The notes: generated by a model not told the origin, from the letters alone. Numbered from the stretch's first letter, positions 1-6,663 are shown. The stretch is 33,744 bases of DNA from an uncultured Clostridia bacterium (GCA_949739095.1 CATIYX010000190.1:1-33744), one strand, 5' to 3'. Numbers and translations: made by a program.

Positions 1-93
1 CCATAATAAATGATGTAATTGAAGTAAAAAAGGGCGTGTATTTGCACAAAACTTAAACAAATACAGTTAAGAGCAACAAAGAACACGCCGAGT
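1..93. repeat. Flanking direct repeat, left copy
   Basis: This 93-bp stretch recurs at 2784-2876 in the same orientation with 9 mismatches. The first 60 bases differ at only two positions. It may extend left of the window. The arms GGCGTGT (33-39) and ACACGCC (83-89) can pair. In the right copy the 3' arm is GTACGCC, and the two changes give G-U pairs, so pairing is kept. An extra inner pair GTATTTG/CAAATAC (38-44/58-64) exists only in this copy. The two copies bracket the peptide/radical SAM module. It could be an interspersed element, a regulatory RNA leader, or the scar of an insertion; the sequence does not decide. Confidence 0.75.
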
Positions 94-208
94 TCGAGTG
101 ATGAAATGGGATTTTGGTGGGAGTGTTTGAGCGTGTATCCGACGAAAAAGGTGGGTAAGGTTACATTTGGAACAGAACTAAAAACTATGATTTTAAAGGA
201 GAATAATG

Positions 209-628
209 ATGAGTATAAGTGATATGTATAATGTTTATTTACAACAAACAAATGATAGTAGCAATAATGGATATGATGACCATACTGATTATGGAAGAGA
301 TTATGATGACCATTCTGATTGGTGTAGAGATAACCATAGTGATTGGGGAAGAGATTATGATGATTACTCTGACTGGTGTAGAGATTCAGGAAGGGATTAT
401 GATGACCATTCTGACTGGAGTAGAGACTCCCATTCTGATTGGGGATATGGAGATGACCATGATGATTCACATGATGACTATGATGATGAATCACATACAG
501 ATGAAAGCCATGATGACTACGATGACGAATCACATACAGATGAAAAACATGATGATAGTCATGATGATTATGATGATGAGTCACATGATGATGAGTCACA
601 TACGGATTATCATAATGATAGCTATTAA
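209..628 (+). CDS. Repetitive Asp/His/Tyr/Trp peptide, likely RiPP precursor
   Basis: This 139-residue peptide is probably the substrate of the radical SAM enzyme encoded 18 bp downstream. ATG 209 is preferred over ATG 206 because it lies 7 nt after AGGAG (197-201). Residues 1-20 form a plausible leader. From residue 21 on almost only D, H, S, Y, W, G, R, E, T, N and C occur, and 46 of 139 residues are Asp. All 15 His are in H-x-D (25, 35, 43, 67, 75, 84, 88, 96, 101, 109, 114, 118, 126, 131, 135). Trp 38, 46, 56 and 70 are in W-x-R and Trp 78 in WGY. Seven Tyr are in YDD. Residues 22-30, 32-40, 50-58 and 64-72 tile as three consecutive aromatic-x-x triplets. There are only two Cys, which argues against sactipeptide or ranthipeptide chemistry. 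A metal-binding or biomineral peptide is the main alternative. The link to the maturase is inferred from context and motif. Confidence 0.75.
   Translation: MSISDMYNVYLQQTNDSSNNGYDDHTDYGRDYDDHSDWCRDNHSDWGRDYDDYSDWCRDSGRDYDDHSDWSRDSHSDWGYGDDHDDSHDDYDDESHTDESHDDYDDESHTDEKHDDSHDDYDDESHDDESHTDYHNDSY
272..625 (+). repeat. Internal coding repeats of the precursor
   Basis: The core is built from degenerate repeats of two kinds. Residues 22-80 are made of YDD-H(S/T)D-(W/Y)xR units separated by D, DN or DSGRD spacers. Residues 81-139 are made of SHDDYDDE and SHTDE units without Trp. At DNA level, gattatgatgaccattctga-like segments recur, so the block probably grew by unit duplication. Confidence 0.85.
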
Positions 629-646
629 TATTTAGGAGAAGTCGGT

Positions 647-1801
647 ATGGGATTGAATTTAAAGAAAATTAACTTACTTGTTATGCCTACGGATATTTGT
701 AACATGAATTGTATATATTGTTTTCACTCTGCTCATCATGAAAAAAGAGGAAAAATGAGTTTTGAAACATTAAAAAGGTTGTATGATATAACATGTTCTG
801 AGTATTCTGAAGTTACTATTATATGGCATGGCGGAGAACCACTGGTAATGGGGCTTGATTTCTATAGTAAAGCAATAGAAATGCAGAAGGATTATAAGGT
901 TATCATAAGAAATCGCATGCAAAGTAATTTGACATTATTATCAGATGATCTGTCTAAATTTCTCTGCAACAATAATATTGGGATAGGAACATCGTTTGAT
1001 GGTTGTACAAATGATTTAACAAGAGGATTTTCTCAAGAAATTCTTGAAGGAAGAAATAAAATTTTAAAAAATGGAAAACAGTGCGGGTTTATAATGGTTG
1101 TTTCAAATAAAAATATTGATAATCTTATTGAAAGTTATCATTTTTTTAAACGTATATGTGCCAATTATACAATTAATATGTATGTTTCCGATGGAAATCA
1201 AAAGGACGATATATTGAAACTAAATCCCAGACAAACAATAGAAAGGATTAAAGAACTATTTGACTATTGGATTTATGATAAAGAGTGTAATATACATATT
1301 GATTATTTTGAAAGGATTATAAATTTTTTGATTACAGGCGAAAAGAGCGTATGTAAATATAATTCTTGTTTGGGGAAATGGGTAGGAATAAGATATAATG
1401 GAGATATTGTACCTTGTAATAGATACTTTCCAGACAAGTATTGTTATGGAAATGTATGGGATTATAATAATTTATCTTCTGCCTTTGAGAGTAATGGTTT
1501 TGAAAAATTATTATTGGATGCTATTACAAGACGCGAAAAGTGCAAACAATGTATTGCTTTTCCTCTTTGTTCGGGAGGATGTAATAATGTGGCTCTTAAT
1601 GAAAATGGTGTTGATGAAAATGGTGGAGATAGTTGTGTGATTTTTAAGGAAATATATAAATATGTTATAGAAAAATCTATTAAGTGTATGAGACTAATCA
1701 AGGAAGATAATAAATATAATCCAATTTTTATTTCTATAATAAAGAAAAGAAATAAATTGGGAAAAGATTTTCATTATGATGTTTATTTAAATATACAGTA
1801 G
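647..1801 (+). CDS. Radical SAM/SPASM peptide maturase
   Basis: This is a 384-residue radical SAM enzyme with a C-terminal SPASM domain, the architecture used to modify ribosomal peptides. The 4Fe-4S motif CNMNCIYC has cysteines at 18, 22 and 25, followed by the WHGGEP segment near residue 64 that contacts SAM. The SPASM cysteines are visible at about 236, 241, 257, 266, 299, 302, 308, 312 and 330 and would hold auxiliary Fe-S clusters. No separate peptide-binding RRE domain is obvious. The start has GGAG about 8 nt upstream. The gene is 18 bp downstream of the repetitive peptide, so the two are probably co-transcribed. It is AT-rich like the rest of the module. The family also includes anaerobic sulfatase maturases, but no sulfatase is nearby and the adjacent peptide is a better substrate. 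The predicted reaction is aromatic-to-Cbeta crosslinking, by inference. Confidence 0.9.
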   Translation: MGLNLKKINLLVMPTDICNMNCIYCFHSAHHEKRGKMSFETLKRLYDITCSEYSEVTIIWHGGEPLVMGLDFYSKAIEMQKDYKVIIRNRMQSNLTLLSDDLSKFLCNNNIGIGTSFDGCTNDLTRGFSQEILEGRNKILKNGKQCGFIMVVSNKNIDNLIESYHFFKRICANYTINMYVSDGNQKDDILKLNPRQTIERIKELFDYWIYDKECNIHIDYFERIINFLITGEKSVCKYNSCLGKWVGIRYNGDIVPCNRYFPDKYCYGNVWDYNNLSSAFESNGFEKLLLDAITRREKCKQCIAFPLCSGGCNNVALNENGVDENGGDSCVIFKEIYKYVIEKSIKCMRLIKEDNKYNPIFISIIKKRNKLGKDFHYDVYLNIQ

Positions 1802-1930
1802 CGGTAAATATTGTGATTATATACAATGTGATATAGTTGAAAATATAAAAGAAATTAGTGTTAGCCCCCAAATGGGTTGACGGTTATTTTCTGTAGTCCA
1901 TGTGTTAATAATGGTATTTTTATATTAAGG

Positions 1931-1959
1931 TTGACAAAACTAATAAAATCTGATATTAT
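1931..1959 (+). promoter_or_regulatory. Consensus promoter for the small HTH gene
   Basis: TTGACA (1931-1936), a 17-bp spacer and TATTAT (1954-1959) form a near-perfect sigma-A promoter. It lies just upstream of GGAGG (1978-1982) and the ATG at 1990, so the HTH gene is transcribed separately from the maturase. The gap 1802-1930 shows no further gene. Confidence 0.8.
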
Positions 1960-1989
1960 CTAATAAAATTAAATAATGGAGGCTGAGAT

Positions 1990-2229
1990 ATGGCGAAAAT
2001 GACAGATAAGCATAAAATGATGGCATATATTTTGAATAAAGAAATGGGCTATACACAGGCTGCAATTGCCCAATTGATGAAAGTGTCGCAATCTACAGTT
2101 GCGAATATGTGTAAAGAGGTTGCTTTTCGGGTTACAATTAGTAATTTGGAAAAGGAGTTACAGGAGGCAAGAAGATTTATTCAGGAAAAGGGATTACTTC
2201 CTTCTGAACCACAGTTATATTTAGAATAA
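1990..2229 (+). CDS. Small helix-turn-helix protein
   Basis: This 79-residue protein has a clear helix-turn-helix at about residues 20-45 (GYTQAAIAQLMKVSQSTVAN), resembling sigma region 4 or resolvase-type HTHs. A charged amphipathic helix follows at about 50-68. GGAGG lies 7 nt before ATG and a consensus promoter is upstream. It could be a regulator of the accessory module or a DNA-binding accessory protein of a mobile element. Its target is unknown. No inverted repeat near its own promoter is convincing enough to call an operator. Confidence 0.65.
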   Translation: MAKMTDKHKMMAYILNKEMGYTQAAIAQLMKVSQSTVANMCKEVAFRVTISNLEKELQEARRFIQEKGLLPSEPQLYLE

Positions 2230-2253
2230 AAGGCTATTATTTATAGTTAAATA

Positions 2254-2294
2254 GCAGGTGTTATCATTAGAGATAACAAAATGATAGCACTTGC
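2254..2294 (+). other. Hairpin with an alternative fold
   Basis: The segments 2254-2268 and 2280-2294 can pair over 15 bp with two G-U pairs. A competing hairpin, GTTATC (2260-2265) with GATAAC (2272-2277), uses the same bases. No U-run follows, so this is not a standard terminator. It lies in the 272-bp gap between the HTH gene and the next small gene, where nothing else is recognisable apart from the ribosome binding site of the latter. Confidence 0.45.
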
Positions 2295-2502
2295 TCATGT
2301 GGGTAGAATAATATGGATATATCAAATGTATTTAAAAGATTTATATGTTAGGAAATGATTTTTAATACAATTAGTTAATGCTTGATAAGTCCGTATTATT
2401 ATGATTTGAACACAATAAGTATTGCTAATAATGACAGAGAGCATATCGATGCTGATAAATATTTGATAATGTGATAAAGAAATTTTAACGGAGGTATTTG
2501 TT

Positions 2503-2730
2503 ATGGGGAAAAAGAAAAATAGCATTGTTCTATCAACAGCTAGTAATGTGTCGTTAGCTGATCAACTTCTTTCTGGCGAACGCAAAGGGATATTTGAACA
2601 AGGTTATGATAAACTTGGTCGACCTTTTCAAAAGAAACTTGACGATAAAGGGTTTTATACAAAAGAAGAAATTTTAAAAGACGGGACTCCTAAGCTTACA
2701 ATAAAGAAAATAAAATCGAAAAAGGGATAG
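2503..2730 (+). CDS. Small basic hypothetical protein
   Basis: This is a 75-residue lysine-rich protein with no family I recognise. GGAGG stands about 9 nt before the ATG, which supports translation. The N-terminus has a polybasic MGKKKN start. The middle contains a Gly/Arg-Pro-Phe segment and a KEEIL helix, and the C-terminus ends in KKIKSKKG. It is soluble, with no signal peptide or membrane span. It sits between the HTH gene and the right copy of the flanking repeat, within the AT-rich module. It could be an accessory factor of the module, but nothing in the sequence shows a role. Confidence 0.5.
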   Translation: MGKKKNSIVLSTASNVSLADQLLSGERKGIFEQGYDKLGRPFQKKLDDKGFYTKEEILKDGTPKLTIKKIKSKKG

Positions 2731-2783
2731 TGAGTTATTCTAATAAATGCGTGGCAACATTTTGGCAACAGAAAATCAGCAAG

Positions 2784-2876
2784 CCATAATAAATGTTGTA
2801 ATTGAAGTAAAAAAGGGCGTGTATTTGCATAAAACTTAAACAAAAATAGTTAATAGAAACGAAGAGTACGCCGAGT
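2784..2876. repeat. Flanking direct repeat, right copy
   Basis: This is the second copy of the 93-bp repeat at 1-93, in the same orientation, with 9 mismatches. The outer stem is GGCGTGT (2816-2822) with GTACGCC (2866-2872). The preceding 2748-2783 segment, with two GGCAACA-like units (at 2753 and 2764), may belong to the element too, but the left equivalent is outside the window. Confidence 0.75.
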
Positions 2877-2883
2877 GAGGATC

Positions 2884-2942
2884 ATCAAAAAATTATTTGA
2901 ACTGCCCCAATTTGTACAGAAAGTATAAATTGGGGCAGTTCA
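2884..2942 (-). terminator. Intrinsic terminator of the sigma-like gene
   Basis: A perfect 16-bp inverted repeat (2898-2913 and 2927-2942) has a 13-nt loop. Read leftwards it is followed by an AATAATTTTTT run (2886-2896). It lies 21 bp after the stop of the minus-strand sigma-like gene and is the expected end of that transcript. It also seals the boundary with the accessory module. Confidence 0.88.
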
Positions 2943-2962
2943 TCTGTCTAAGTAAATTTTCT

Positions 2963-3511
2963 TTAATTTTCTTGCAAAATATCTTGAAGCGCTGTTTGAA
3001 GTTCTTTCCGTAATAGCTTCATTCTTGTTTGTGACAGATGCAGAATATCCATAATCTCTTCAAAATCATATCCTTGTTTGATTAACAGATACATGTCGTT
3101 TGCAGTGGCTGAAACCTGATGGGAGACGGCTACGTTCATATCAACATCATCCAGTGCACGTATTGCTTTTGGGTCATCAAAGATATCGTAGGATGAGCCA
3201 TCAACGGTTCGCTGTTCTAAGGAATATATCTCTTGATAGGCAGCAGCATATTGTTTGATACTACTTTCCAAATGATTTTTAACAAAGTTGGTGGAGAATA
3301 TCCTGAATTTGTGTAAGTTTGGCTTATATTGCAGCACTGCCTGCAAAAAACCTTTCTGAGCAATCCCAAGACGGTCTTCTTTGGGAATTGTTCTAGCATA
3401 TTTTCGGTATAGATTCAGCAGTTCACCATGATATATGCGTAAGTTTTTGCATGGAGTCGCAGGAACGCACTGAGAAGCTATCTGTTTTGGAAGCGTTTTG
3501 AATATCTGCAA
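2963..3511 (-). CDS. Small sigma-70-like protein
   Basis: This ORF of up to 182 residues resembles a compact sigma-70 family protein. Residues about 55-100 look like region 2: GFLQAVLQYKP, then FSTNFVKNHLESSI, matching the usual A-x-x-Y-x-P and FSTF-x-x-x-x-I pattern. Residues about 138-175 look like a region 4 HTH with IKQGYDFEEIMDILHLSQTR. The N-terminal boundary is uncertain. The frame is open only from a TTG at 3511, directly after a TGA, and has no ATG or clear Shine-Dalgarno there. The first 89 nt overlap the end of the upstream gene in another frame. This suggests translational coupling, or a frameshift that split a single gene. Similar sigma-like genes are common in clostridial mobile elements. 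A terminator follows. Confidence 0.65.
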   Translation of the reverse strand: MQIFKTLPKQIASQCVPATPCKNLRIYHGELLNLYRKYARTIPKEDRLGIAQKGFLQAVLQYKPNLHKFRIFSTNFVKNHLESSIKQYAAAYQEIYSLEQRTVDGSSYDIFDDPKAIRALDDVDMNVAVSHQVSATANDMYLLIKQGYDFEEIMDILHLSQTRMKLLRKELQTALQDILQEN

Positions 3512-3860
3512 TCAGGTTGTTTTCCGCTTCGTTTATCAAAACTGCAGTCCATATATTGGATTTTGCGTCATAGCGGTTCAATTCAAAGATACAGGGAAAT
3601 GGGATGCCACATTCATACATGCTGGTTGTTAAGGCGGCATTTGACTTTCGGCGGGCAGTAGATATTTCGTCTTTCAATGTACTTTTGCATACATAGAGTT
3701 CCAGACAATTTTTTGCTGCCGCAAGTCCCAAGTTGATATATTGGGGTAATGTCTGTTTGGCAGCATCGCTAAAGTAAAATTTTCCATCATCGTCAAAATA
3801 AATTTCTGATTTCTTAGAATTTACTCCATTTTTAAACCAGATGATAGTTGCATTTTTCAT
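3423..3860 (-). CDS. Hypothetical protein upstream of the sigma-like gene
   Basis: This 145-residue protein is not recognised. The start is placed at ATG 3860, which has AGAGG 6 nt upstream. An in-frame ATG at 3893 lacks such a site. The protein begins KNATIIWFKNG and has an acidic FDDDGKFYFSD segment, then a mixed alpha/beta region with four Cys. There is no signal peptide or membrane segment. Its last 89 nt overlap the sigma-like ORF in a different frame, so the two are almost certainly one transcript. A partner or anti-sigma role is possible from context only. A frameshift joining both ORFs into one protein is the alternative. Confidence 0.55.
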   Translation of the reverse strand: MKNATIIWFKNGVNSKKSEIYFDDDGKFYFSDAAKQTLPQYINLGLAAAKNCLELYVCKSTLKDEISTARRKSNAALTTSMYECGIPFPCIFELNRYDAKSNIWTAVLINEAENNLIADIQNASKTDSFSVRSCDSMQKLTHISW

Positions 3861-3929
3861 ATTGTGCCTCTTATAGTTTTGTATATTTTTCAAGGATACT
3901 ATATCACATTATGGAAGGAAAGTATAATG

Positions 3930-3951
3930 AATATGACTGTCATGTCATATT
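3930..3951. promoter_or_regulatory. Palindrome between divergent genes
   Basis: AATATGAC (3930-3937), a 6-bp spacer and GTCATATT (3944-3951) form an 8-bp inverted repeat. An inner ATGAC-T-GTCAT is also symmetric. It lies 70 bp upstream of the minus-strand hypothetical gene and 144 bp before the AraC promoter. This suits an operator for the minus-strand genes. The remaining 331-bp intergenic region (3861-4191) holds the AraC-gene promoter and motif and nothing else I can identify. Confidence 0.45.
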
Positions 3952-4080
3952 AGACAAAAAATAATAGAACGATTGATTTCATACATCCCATTTTAGGTAA
4001 TATTTTCTCGTAAAACATTTCCTAAGATGCCAAATAATATGTAAGAAAAAGCGGATAGTGTTAAATAGTGCAGGTATGGT

Positions 4081-4093
4081 TTAAAAATTGATA
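4081..4093 (+). promoter_or_regulatory. Candidate regulator motif, autoregulatory site
   Basis: TTAAAAATTGATA here matches TTAAATATTGATA at 6544-6556 in 12 of 13 positions. Both lie upstream of promoters flanking the AraC-type regulator gene, and both are preceded by GGT or GG. This copy directly adjoins the -35 box. It is a candidate binding half-site for the regulator encoded at 4192-6372. Confidence 0.35.
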
Positions 4094-4094
4094 C

Positions 4095-4123
4095 TTGGCA
4101 CAGAAAGGCGGTTGGAGTACAAT
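4095..4123 (+). promoter_or_regulatory. Promoter of the AraC-type regulator gene
   Basis: TTGGCA (4095-4100), a 17-bp spacer and TACAAT (4118-4123) form a good sigma-A promoter. Transcription would start near 4130, leaving a 5' leader of about 60 nt before the ATG at 4192. Confidence 0.75.
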
Positions 4124-4191
4124 AGAATAGGGATATGTATAAGTGATGGTGAGCGTATGGGACAAGGAATTTGGTAGAAGAGGATATATTT

Positions 4192-6372
4192 ATGAAGAGA
4201 AACAGTAAAAAGATAGGTCTTATGTATATATGGATGCTTACTTATATGTGTGCAATGTTGGTGCCAGTTTGTGTTAATTTTATTTCATATAGTAACTTTT
4301 CTACAAAATTTGAGCAGGAAATTCAAAGCTATAATAATTTGTTGACAGAAAAAGTGCGAAGTGAATTTGACGAGCGGATTACCAATTATGTTCATTTTAT
4401 CTTTGCACTGGAAGAGGATGCGAGATTTCGTACCATTGCAGCATATCCGGAAAATATGAATAATAGTCAGTGGGCGGAAGTGAATGATTTTGTGCATGAC
4501 AGATTACGGCAATATGCAGGGCAAATTCCGCAGGATTTTAATATTATTTTAAAAAAATCAGGATTGGTGTTGAAAACGAATTATATTTCCAGCGGGAAAG
4601 TGGCATACCAAGTATGGGGAATGCCTTATGCAAAAACATACTCTGAGTGGATTGCAAAAGTAAACGGCAAATATAAATATGATTTCCAGCTTGATGAGGA
4701 ATATCGTTTTGTCTGCTGCCATACACTGTTTCCCGGAACCGAGTATGAAGTGACGCTTATTGCCACATTGGCGGATAAAGATATTTTGGATTTTGAAAAG
4801 AGTTTTAGCATGGAACAGGGACGTTCTTTGGCAATCTGCGCACGGAGCGAAAAGACAAAAATCGTTTTGGATGGCACAGAGTTGGAATTAAATTTCATGG
4901 AAAACAACAATGTTTCTGGTCATATTGTGCTTCAAAATGCAGATAGGTCAAAATATATTGCAATGTATGCAAAAAGTGCAATTATGGATTTAAACTATGT
5001 TATCATTACAGAAGATACTTTCTTTTACCAAGTGCAACAGCAGATGCGCAATGTTTGGCTGCTGACGATTCTTGCGAGTGTGATAGTTGGCATTGTATTT
5101 GCGATATTGTTTTCCTATTATAATTATGCACCACTACGCAAAATTGTAAAAATGTTTGGAAAACCCAAAGGAAAAAATGAGTATCAATATATCGAAACAC
5201 TGTTGCACCAGATGCAGTATTCACAGGCAAAATCAAAAAACGAAAGGCTGCTTGCGGAATATTTGGTGAGGTCTACCTATACGTCATATATGGAAGAACA
5301 GCTTAAAACAAACTATGGGATTGATGATGAAACCGATTTAATGGTTACCGTTATCTTTTTTCAGGATATTACCAAGTTTATATCAGAGGGGAATGTGGAA
5401 CGCGATTTTGAAGCGATGTGTTTTGCTGTGGAAAATGTGTTTAGCGAAATGATGACACAAGATGGTTGCAGAGTGAATATGACGTCAACAAAAGGCGCTG
5501 TTAATGCCGTGATTTGTGTAGAAGATAAAAAGCTGGTGCATGAACGGTTGGAACAGTTTGTAGAATTTTTGGAAGAACAGCTTCATATTTCGTGTTTTGT
5601 TGTATGTGGAGAATGTCTCAAAGGCGGAAAAAATATTTCGGAGTCCTACCGGCAGGCAATGGGGGTGTTGGATTATATGCTTTTTGTGGATGACAGCGAT
5701 GCTATTGGCATATATGATGTAAAAGAATCTGCATTATATGAAAAATATACGAAAAAAGTGGAACAGAAGATTTTGTTAGCGGTGATTGAAAATGAGCCTG
5801 AAAAGGTGAAGCTAGCGATTGATGAACTGTTCCGCTGTGGTCCTGCCAAACCTAAGCTATCAGAAGTGCAAATGATTCTAAAAACCATCACAGAAGCAAT
5901 TATTGCGAAGCTAAAAGAGCAGGAAAAAAACAGGAAGGTTGATTTTGGTGAATTGCAGGAAGGGATGAGAAGCAGTTCACTAGAGGAATATTATGAACAT
6001 TTGACAGAGTTTATGGATATGCATTACGAAAACGAAGAACATACGCAAGAGAAAAACTTTTTCAGACAAATTCAAGACTATGTAGATCAGAATATTTCCG
6101 ACCCGAATTTGACAAATGGCAAAATTGCAGAGAATTTTAACATCAGCGAGGTCTATTTGTCGCGGTATTTTAAAAGCAATTATTCTGATGGTCTGTTGAA
6201 TTATATCACCAAGAGTCGTGTGGAAATTGCAAAAAAGATTTTAAGAACGACAGAAAAGACAGTAAATGAAATTGCGGAAGAAGCAGGATTTGCAAACAGC
6301 CTGGCATTGCTTCGGGCGTTTAAAAAACATGAAGGCGTCACACCGACACAATTCAGAGAACTGCATAAATAA
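4192..6372 (+). CDS. Membrane-anchored AraC-family regulator (YesN-like)
   Basis: This 726-residue one-component sensor-regulator probably detects an extracellular sugar signal and activates the adjacent uptake operon. A first membrane segment is at about residues 7-31 (MYIWMLTYMCAMLVPVCVNF). An extracytoplasmic sensor domain follows to about 285, then a second membrane span at about 288-312. A cytoplasmic linker region leads to a C-terminal AraC-type double HTH at about 623-726, containing KIAENFNISEVYLSRYFK and VNEIAEEAGFANSLALLRAF. ATG 4192 has AGAGG 8 nt upstream. A TTG start at 4171 is possible but weaker. Its gene has its own promoter and a strong terminator (6403-6455), so it is monocistronic. 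This architecture is typical next to LplA/LplB/YtcP-type uptake operons in Firmicutes. The inducer is not known. Confidence 0.92.
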   Translation: MKRNSKKIGLMYIWMLTYMCAMLVPVCVNFISYSNFSTKFEQEIQSYNNLLTEKVRSEFDERITNYVHFIFALEEDARFRTIAAYPENMNNSQWAEVNDFVHDRLRQYAGQIPQDFNIILKKSGLVLKTNYISSGKVAYQVWGMPYAKTYSEWIAKVNGKYKYDFQLDEEYRFVCCHTLFPGTEYEVTLIATLADKDILDFEKSFSMEQGRSLAICARSEKTKIVLDGTELELNFMENNNVSGHIVLQNADRSKYIAMYAKSAIMDLNYVIITEDTFFYQVQQQMRNVWLLTILASVIVGIVFAILFSYYNYAPLRKIVKMFGKPKGKNEYQYIETLLHQMQYSQAKSKNERLLAEYLVRSTYTSYMEEQLKTNYGIDDETDLMVTVIFFQDITKFISEGNVERDFEAMCFAVENVFSEMMTQDGCRVNMTSTKGAVNAVICVEDKKLVHERLEQFVEFLEEQLHISCFVVCGECLKGGKNISESYRQAMGVLDYMLFVDDSDAIGIYDVKESALYEKYTKKVEQKILLAVIENEPEKVKLAIDELFRCGPAKPKLSEVQMILKTITEAIIAKLKEQEKNRKVDFGELQEGMRSSSLEEYYEHLTEFMDMHYENEEHTQEKNFFRQIQDYVDQNISDPNLTNGKIAENFNISEVYLSRYFKSNYSDGLLNYITKSRVEIAKKILRTTEKTVNEIAEEAGFANSLALLRAFKKHEGVTPTQFRELHK

Positions 6373-6402
6373 CAGTAAATATACGCGTGAATAGAATCAT
6401 AG

Positions 6403-6455
6403 AAAGAAAGGACTGCATGTTTTCCAACCAAAATGGACATGCGGTCCTTTCTTTT
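6403..6455 (+). terminator. Intrinsic terminator after the regulator gene
   Basis: The 18-nt arms 6403-6420 and 6437-6454 pair with a single G-U. The U-rich end CCTTTCTTTT lies in the 3' arm. It sits 30 bp after the regulator stop. The left arm is A-rich, so the hairpin might also work in the other direction. Confidence 0.88.
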
Positions 6456-6543
6456 ATAAGATGAGTAAAAACGAATATCATGTTTAAATATTCCAAATAT
6501 AAAATTCCATAAATCCGCATTTTTCCTGATATTTAGTAAAAGG

Positions 6544-6556
6544 TTAAATATTGATA
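6544..6556 (+). promoter_or_regulatory. Candidate regulator motif upstream of the uptake operon
   Basis: TTAAATATTGATA is the partner of the 4081-4093 motif (12 of 13 identical). It lies 21 bp before the -35 box of the operon promoter. A further TTAAATATT is at 6484-6492, giving a possible pair of sites 60 bp apart. It is consistent with activation by the AraC-type protein, by inference. Confidence 0.35.
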
Positions 6557-6577
6557 GCGCGGGTTAAGGATTGTCAG

Positions 6578-6607
6578 TTGACGGAAAGGGAGAAGTGGAT
6601 TTATACT
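6578..6607 (+). promoter_or_regulatory. Promoter of the first uptake operon
   Basis: TTGACG (6578-6583), an 18-bp spacer and TATACT (6602-6607) lie about 55 bp before the first start codon at 6664. The spacer is one base over the optimum, which fits a promoter that needs an activator. The 291-bp gap between the regulator gene and this operon otherwise holds the terminator and the candidate motif. Confidence 0.6.
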
Positions 6608-6663
6608 GGAACCATAGGAAGCGACAGATAAGAATACTAGAAAAAGAAATGGAGGAGAATTTT

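Noticed and set aside
272..625. Possible CRISPR-like repeats
   Set aside because: The repeats vary in length and phase by codons, are in frame and have no unique spacers of even length; they belong to a coding sequence.
219..635. Second long ORF rich in Met and Ile, overlapping the peptide gene in another frame
   Set aside because: It is an out-of-frame reading of the same repeats (gatgat... becomes Met/Ile), has no own ribosome binding site, and has a composition that no known membrane peptide family explains.
2748..2783. Remnant of a tyrosine recombinase or attachment site with two GGCAACA units
   Set aside because: The two GGCAACA-like units are suggestive, but no recombinase reading frame or conserved core is visible, and the left counterpart lies outside the window.
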